From Methanobrevibacter sp. (lineage in GTDB: Archaea; Methanobacteriota; Methanobacteria; Methanobacteriales; Methanobacteriaceae), in contig JAITOM010000353.1 in the NCBI GenBank assembly GCA_031289975.1, forward strand, positions 1-9,338: a DNA stretch of 9,338 bases. Reading direction: 5' to 3'. How positions within the stretch are numbered: the stretch's first letter is position 1; the number at the start of each line of letters is the position of its first letter. The notes below the pieces were generated by a model. It was not told the DNA's origin. It did no database searches and was given only the letters and a program-made list of their open reading frames with translations. Positions 7,267-9,338 of this stretch are shown here, in pieces. A program made the translations under genes and the position numbers.

Positions 7267-7662
7267 TTAACTAAATTTTGATGCCATCATAACATAACCA
7301 ATAAAAGCACCTAAAATAGCACAACTTATACCCAATATAATTACAATTAAACCCATTAAAAGATTATCATTTTTAGGGGAACTTCTTGTGCATAACACAA
7401 CCCCTAACATAATACTAATCAATCCGAAAACAGGTGGTAATAAACCTAATGAAACAATAGAACTCAATAAACCCCCAATAAATAAATTCACTCCACTTAC
7501 TTCCTCTTTTGGTTTAATATCTTTAACAATATAACTTTCAATAGCCAAACCATCATCCCTTAATTTCTGTCTATATTTAATAGCTTCTTGCTTATCAGTG
7601 AATATTTTCCTTTCAGTTTCTTCACCGAAAACATCTAAAGTTTTAACAACATATTTAGTCAT
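7267..7662 (-). CDS. Small membrane protein (131 aa), unknown function
   Basis: Residues 1 to about 54 are a soluble domain (MTKYVVKTLDVFGEETE, then a helix KQEAIKYRQKLRDDG). From about residue 57 come hydrophobic stretches giving two to three membrane helices: LFIGGLLSSIVSLGLLPPVF with GLISIMLGVVLC, then LLMGLIVIILGISCAILGAF. There is no signal peptide and no recognised family. ATG at 7662 follows GGTGAT, which contains the stop of the 63-codon gene upstream. The stop lies immediately before the helicase fragment. In the operon it could anchor or signal through the membrane (inference). Confidence 0.8.
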   Translation of the reverse strand: MTKYVVKTLDVFGEETERKIFTDKQEAIKYRQKLRDDGLAIESYIVKDIKPKEEVSGVNLFIGGLLSSIVSLGLLPPVFGLISIMLGVVLCTRSSPKNDNLLMGLIVIILGISCAILGAFIGYVMMASKFS

Positions 7663-7668
7663 ATCTAA

Positions 7669-8011
7669 TCACCTTTTAATTTTAGCAACATTATCATCTT
7701 CCTGACTGTAAGGCTTTAAAGGGATTGAATAATTATTAGAACCCTTGATAGATAATACTAATGTTACAGCATCTTTAGCAGTTACAATCCCAACTTGCGC
7801 TAAAGGATGTAATTCACTTAATTTTTCATTTAACTTAATTATTTTATTAAAAAAATCGGCACTGTAAAAAGAGGATGGAAATTCACAATCTGGAATTTGG
7901 ATTTTAGCATTAAAGCATTAAGCCCATATACATGTCATTAAACTTTTATCATATGTTTTCAATTTTCAATTGTGAAAATCCATGCTAATTTTACAGTGCC
8001 AAAAAATCCAT
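7669..8011 (-). pseudogene. 63-aa small protein gene split by a MITE at its second codon
   Basis: The start ATG at 8011, with GGGGGG six to eleven bases upstream, is followed by GATTTTTT and then by the 143-bp element. After removal of the element and one duplication the frame reads MDFFNKIIKLNEKLSELHPL to KIKR and a TGA at 7669, exactly 63 residues. As it stands, translation from the native start gives MDFLAL and stops at once within the element. ATG codons inside the element on this strand do not restore the frame. The protein is a short helix plus a beta-like segment (GIVTAKDAVTLVLSIKG); no family is recognised. It was the first gene of the operon and is coupled to the membrane-protein gene. 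Confidence 0.85.
7858..8000 (+). mobile_element. MITE copy 2 (143 bp) with perfect 8-bp target duplication
   Basis: This has the same GGCACTGTAAAA / TTTTACAGTGCC ends and the same internal sequence as copy 1, with a small number of substitutions and a one-base length difference. Direct repeats aaaaaatc lie at 7850-7857 and 8001-8008. Both copies face the same way and both targets contain AAAATC, which suggests a target preference. The intact duplication and high similarity imply recent movement. Confidence 0.94.
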
Positions 8012-8040
8012 TTTAGAATCCCCCCATATTTTAAATTAAT

Positions 8041-8075
8041 AATATTTATAAAACAATTTTTGATTTTATAAAAAT
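8041..8075 (-). promoter_or_regulatory. Candidate archaeal promoter of the six-gene operon
   Basis: On the minus strand two TATA-like boxes, TTTATAAAA (about 8063-8073) and TTTATAAAT (about 8043-8052), lie 30-60 bases before the start at 8011. The distal box would place transcription start just ahead of the G-rich ribosome-binding site at 8020-8025. No other promoter-sized gap occurs until the operon ends, which supports this position. The surrounding DNA is nearly all A and T, so the exact box is uncertain. Confidence 0.45.
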
Positions 8076-8220
8076 ATTGTTTATTTTTACCTATATTTAA
8101 ATATTACTATTTTGTTTTTAAAATCAGAAATTAATAAAATCAATATAATCAAATAAAATTCAATAAAAAGGATTAAAATTAAATGAAAGATAATGAAAAG
8201 ATTTAAAAATTGATCACAAG

Positions 8221-8242
8221 CTCTCTCTCTCTCTCTCTCTCT
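8221..8242. repeat. (CT)11 microsatellite
   Basis: This is an uninterrupted run of eleven CT dinucleotides in non-coding DNA, flanked by AT-rich sequence. It stands out from the otherwise A/T-only low complexity nearby. No gene or promoter clearly depends on it. Confidence 0.95.
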
Positions 8243-8316
8243 ATTTAATGAATAATTAGTCTTTTAATAAAAGAATAAAGCTATTTTATATTATAGTAAT
8301 TTAAATGAAAATTAAT

Positions 8317-8830
8317 GGGGCTGTGAAAAATCCAACTGATAAAATATTATTTTCAACTTTTTACTCAAATGGAGGATATAAGTAAAAATCTTTTTTTAGT
8401 ATTGCATTGACTTATAAAACTATTAAAATACTTTAAAAAATAAAGTATTACAAATATTAAATAAATTATTATATATTTATTCATCAGTATAAGATGATAT
8501 TGACTGAAATATTTTTATTTCATGCTTAGTTTTTAAAATATGAATATTAAATCAGATATAATTAGAAAATAATGATAAATTAACCCCTAAATAATTATGC
8601 CGTTGTCTCTATAATGAGAAATGCAAATACTTCTAAAATAATTGTGGATATTTTCAATTTAACTTAATTAAAAATTTTGTAATGTATCATGTGCATGAGT
8701 CTAATTTAATAACTTGATTATTTTCCAGAGTTATCTTATTAGTTTCCCTATTCCATCACCCGTTCCATGATTTTATATTCTTAATATGAATTATGAACTT
8801 TTATTTCATATTTTAATGGCTCTAAACATT
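8317..8830 (-). mobile_element. Decayed IS element (transposase remnant, GGGGCTGTG end)
   Basis: The left end starts GGGGCTGTGAAAAATCC and its first ~130 bases match 2885-3014. The right part (about 8740-8822) is the inverted match of 2789-2880 and carries, on the minus strand, GGTGATGGAATAGGG, a ribosome-binding site followed by a mutated start (ATA at 8751). Downstream on that strand one frame still reads ITLENNQVIKLDSCT before stops, which looks like the N-terminus of a dead transposase. Only ~430 bases remain for the gene, so the body is largely deleted. The outer right end may be GGCTCT at about 8817-8822, or the IS-like terminus at 9168-9181. Family (ISM1/IS1595) is tentative. Confidence 0.55.
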
Positions 8831-9338
8831 GAATTTAAGTCTATTGAGGGGGTGGAAGTGAGTAGAAAAAATCGAAGTATTTATATAGCATTGGTTATTA
8901 TAAATATTATTCATAGGTAGACATTAAATTTAAAAATTTTTTTCAGTTTCAGAAAAAATAATTGTCACTCAGTTTCATTATATTACATTTCTCCATATAT
9001 TTAATATTTTATGGGTGTAATGTTGGAAATTTGTACTTCAAATGTTAGGGGATTTTTGATATATTCTTCCAAAAGATTTATAAAGATCTATATTTAACTT
9101 ATAATATATTTGAATCTTCAAAAAGAAATTGAATGAAAACAATGAAAAAATTTAAACTAACATGAGATTTTTGACACAGCCAAAATTTCTATTATAGTGT
9201 ATGAAATAATGTTTGTAAGTAATGAAATTTTTTAAATTACAGCATAAATGTCAAATTTTTAATTAAAAAAATTATAATTATTATTTTTAAAAATAAATAA
9301 ATAAAAATTATTATTTAAAAAATTAATTTAATATTAAT
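8831..9338. other. AT-rich stretch without an intact gene; possible gene starts and an IS terminus
   Basis: No credible long frame exists on either strand. Two short items stand out. A strong G-rich ribosome-binding site (GAGGGGGTGGAA) precedes GTG at 8858 and a 20-codon frame MSRKNRSIYIALVIINIIHR, like the head of a lost membrane protein. At 9133 an ATG opens MKTMKKFKLT, with a TATA-like box at about 9077-9088, and stops where an IS-like terminus begins. From about 9240 to the end the sequence is almost pure A/T. Confidence 0.4.
9168..9181 (-). mobile_element. Possible IS terminal inverted repeat (…GACACAGCC)
   Basis: On the minus strand this reads GGCTGTGTCAAAAATC, similar to the GGGGCTGTGAAAAATCC end at 8317 but with two extra bases. 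It faces that end in the right orientation to be its partner, 865 bases apart. No clean target duplication is seen, so the pairing is uncertain. Confidence 0.35.

Noticed and set aside
6171..8008. CRISPR-like spaced repeats
   Set aside because: The repeated units are the two MITEs and a fragment of one, with unrelated spacing and inverted termini; there is no array of short direct repeats and no cas gene.
8221..8242. (CT)11 run as a phase-variable switch
   Set aside because: It is outside any reading frame and more than 140 bases upstream of the candidate operon promoter, so no switching target is evident.
8260..9338. tRNA, rRNA or other structured RNA genes in the gene-free region
   Set aside because: I saw no cloverleaf, TTCGA-type loop or GC-rich segment, which would stand out in DNA this AT-rich.

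Overview
The window looks like an accessory (defence- or mobile-element-rich) region of a very AT-rich methanogenic archaeon, most likely of the Methanobacteriales (Methanobrevibacter/Methanosphaera type). The reasons are base composition, GGTGAT or GTGAT ribosome-binding sites a few bases before most starts, TATA-like promoter boxes, and IS ends that resemble ISM1/IS1595 elements. The lineage is an inference; no taxonomic marker gene is present. All recognisable genes lie on the minus strand.

Layout, right to left in the direction of transcription. An archaeal-type promoter near 8041-8075 drives a tightly packed cluster. It holds a 63-codon gene split at its second codon by a miniature transposable element (7858-8000); a 131-aa membrane protein (7267-7662); the first ~147 residues of an iron-sulphur XPD/DinG-like helicase (6814-7257); a TPR plus cold-shock-domain protein broken by a second copy of the element and by one frameshift (5436-6809); a TPR plus methyltransferase-like protein (3957-5423); and a DUF1848 protein with a C-terminal CX3CX2C motif (3012-3950). 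Gaps are 0-15 bases, and three stop codons lie inside the next gene's ribosome-binding site, so this was built as one operon. A separate two-gene unit follows (2740 to the left edge): a 95-aa coiled-coil protein and a membrane-anchored coiled-coil UvrD/Rep-type helicase that runs off the window.

Mobile DNA explains most of the damage. Two near-identical 143/144-bp elements with GGCACTGTAAAA ends each sit between perfect 8-bp target duplications (caaaatct and aaaaaatc). Removing each element with one duplication restores the host gene: a 63-codon ORF in one case and, after deleting one extra base, a 406-codon ORF in the other. A third, 60-bp piece of the same element lies in frame inside the helicase fragment. 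Relics of a different IS with GGGGCTGTG ends lie at 2789-3014 and 8317-8830. The right ~1.3 kb holds no intact gene.

The operon combines an Fe-S helicase, a nucleic-acid-binding cold-shock domain, TPR scaffolds, a methyltransferase-like domain, an Fe-S/radical-SAM-like protein and a small membrane protein. I recognise the parts but not the combination. A nucleic-acid-modifying or anti-phage role is a reasonable hypothesis. At this locus the helicase, the TPR-CSD gene and the 63-codon gene are disrupted, while the methyltransferase, DUF1848, membrane-protein and UvrD-unit genes remain open.
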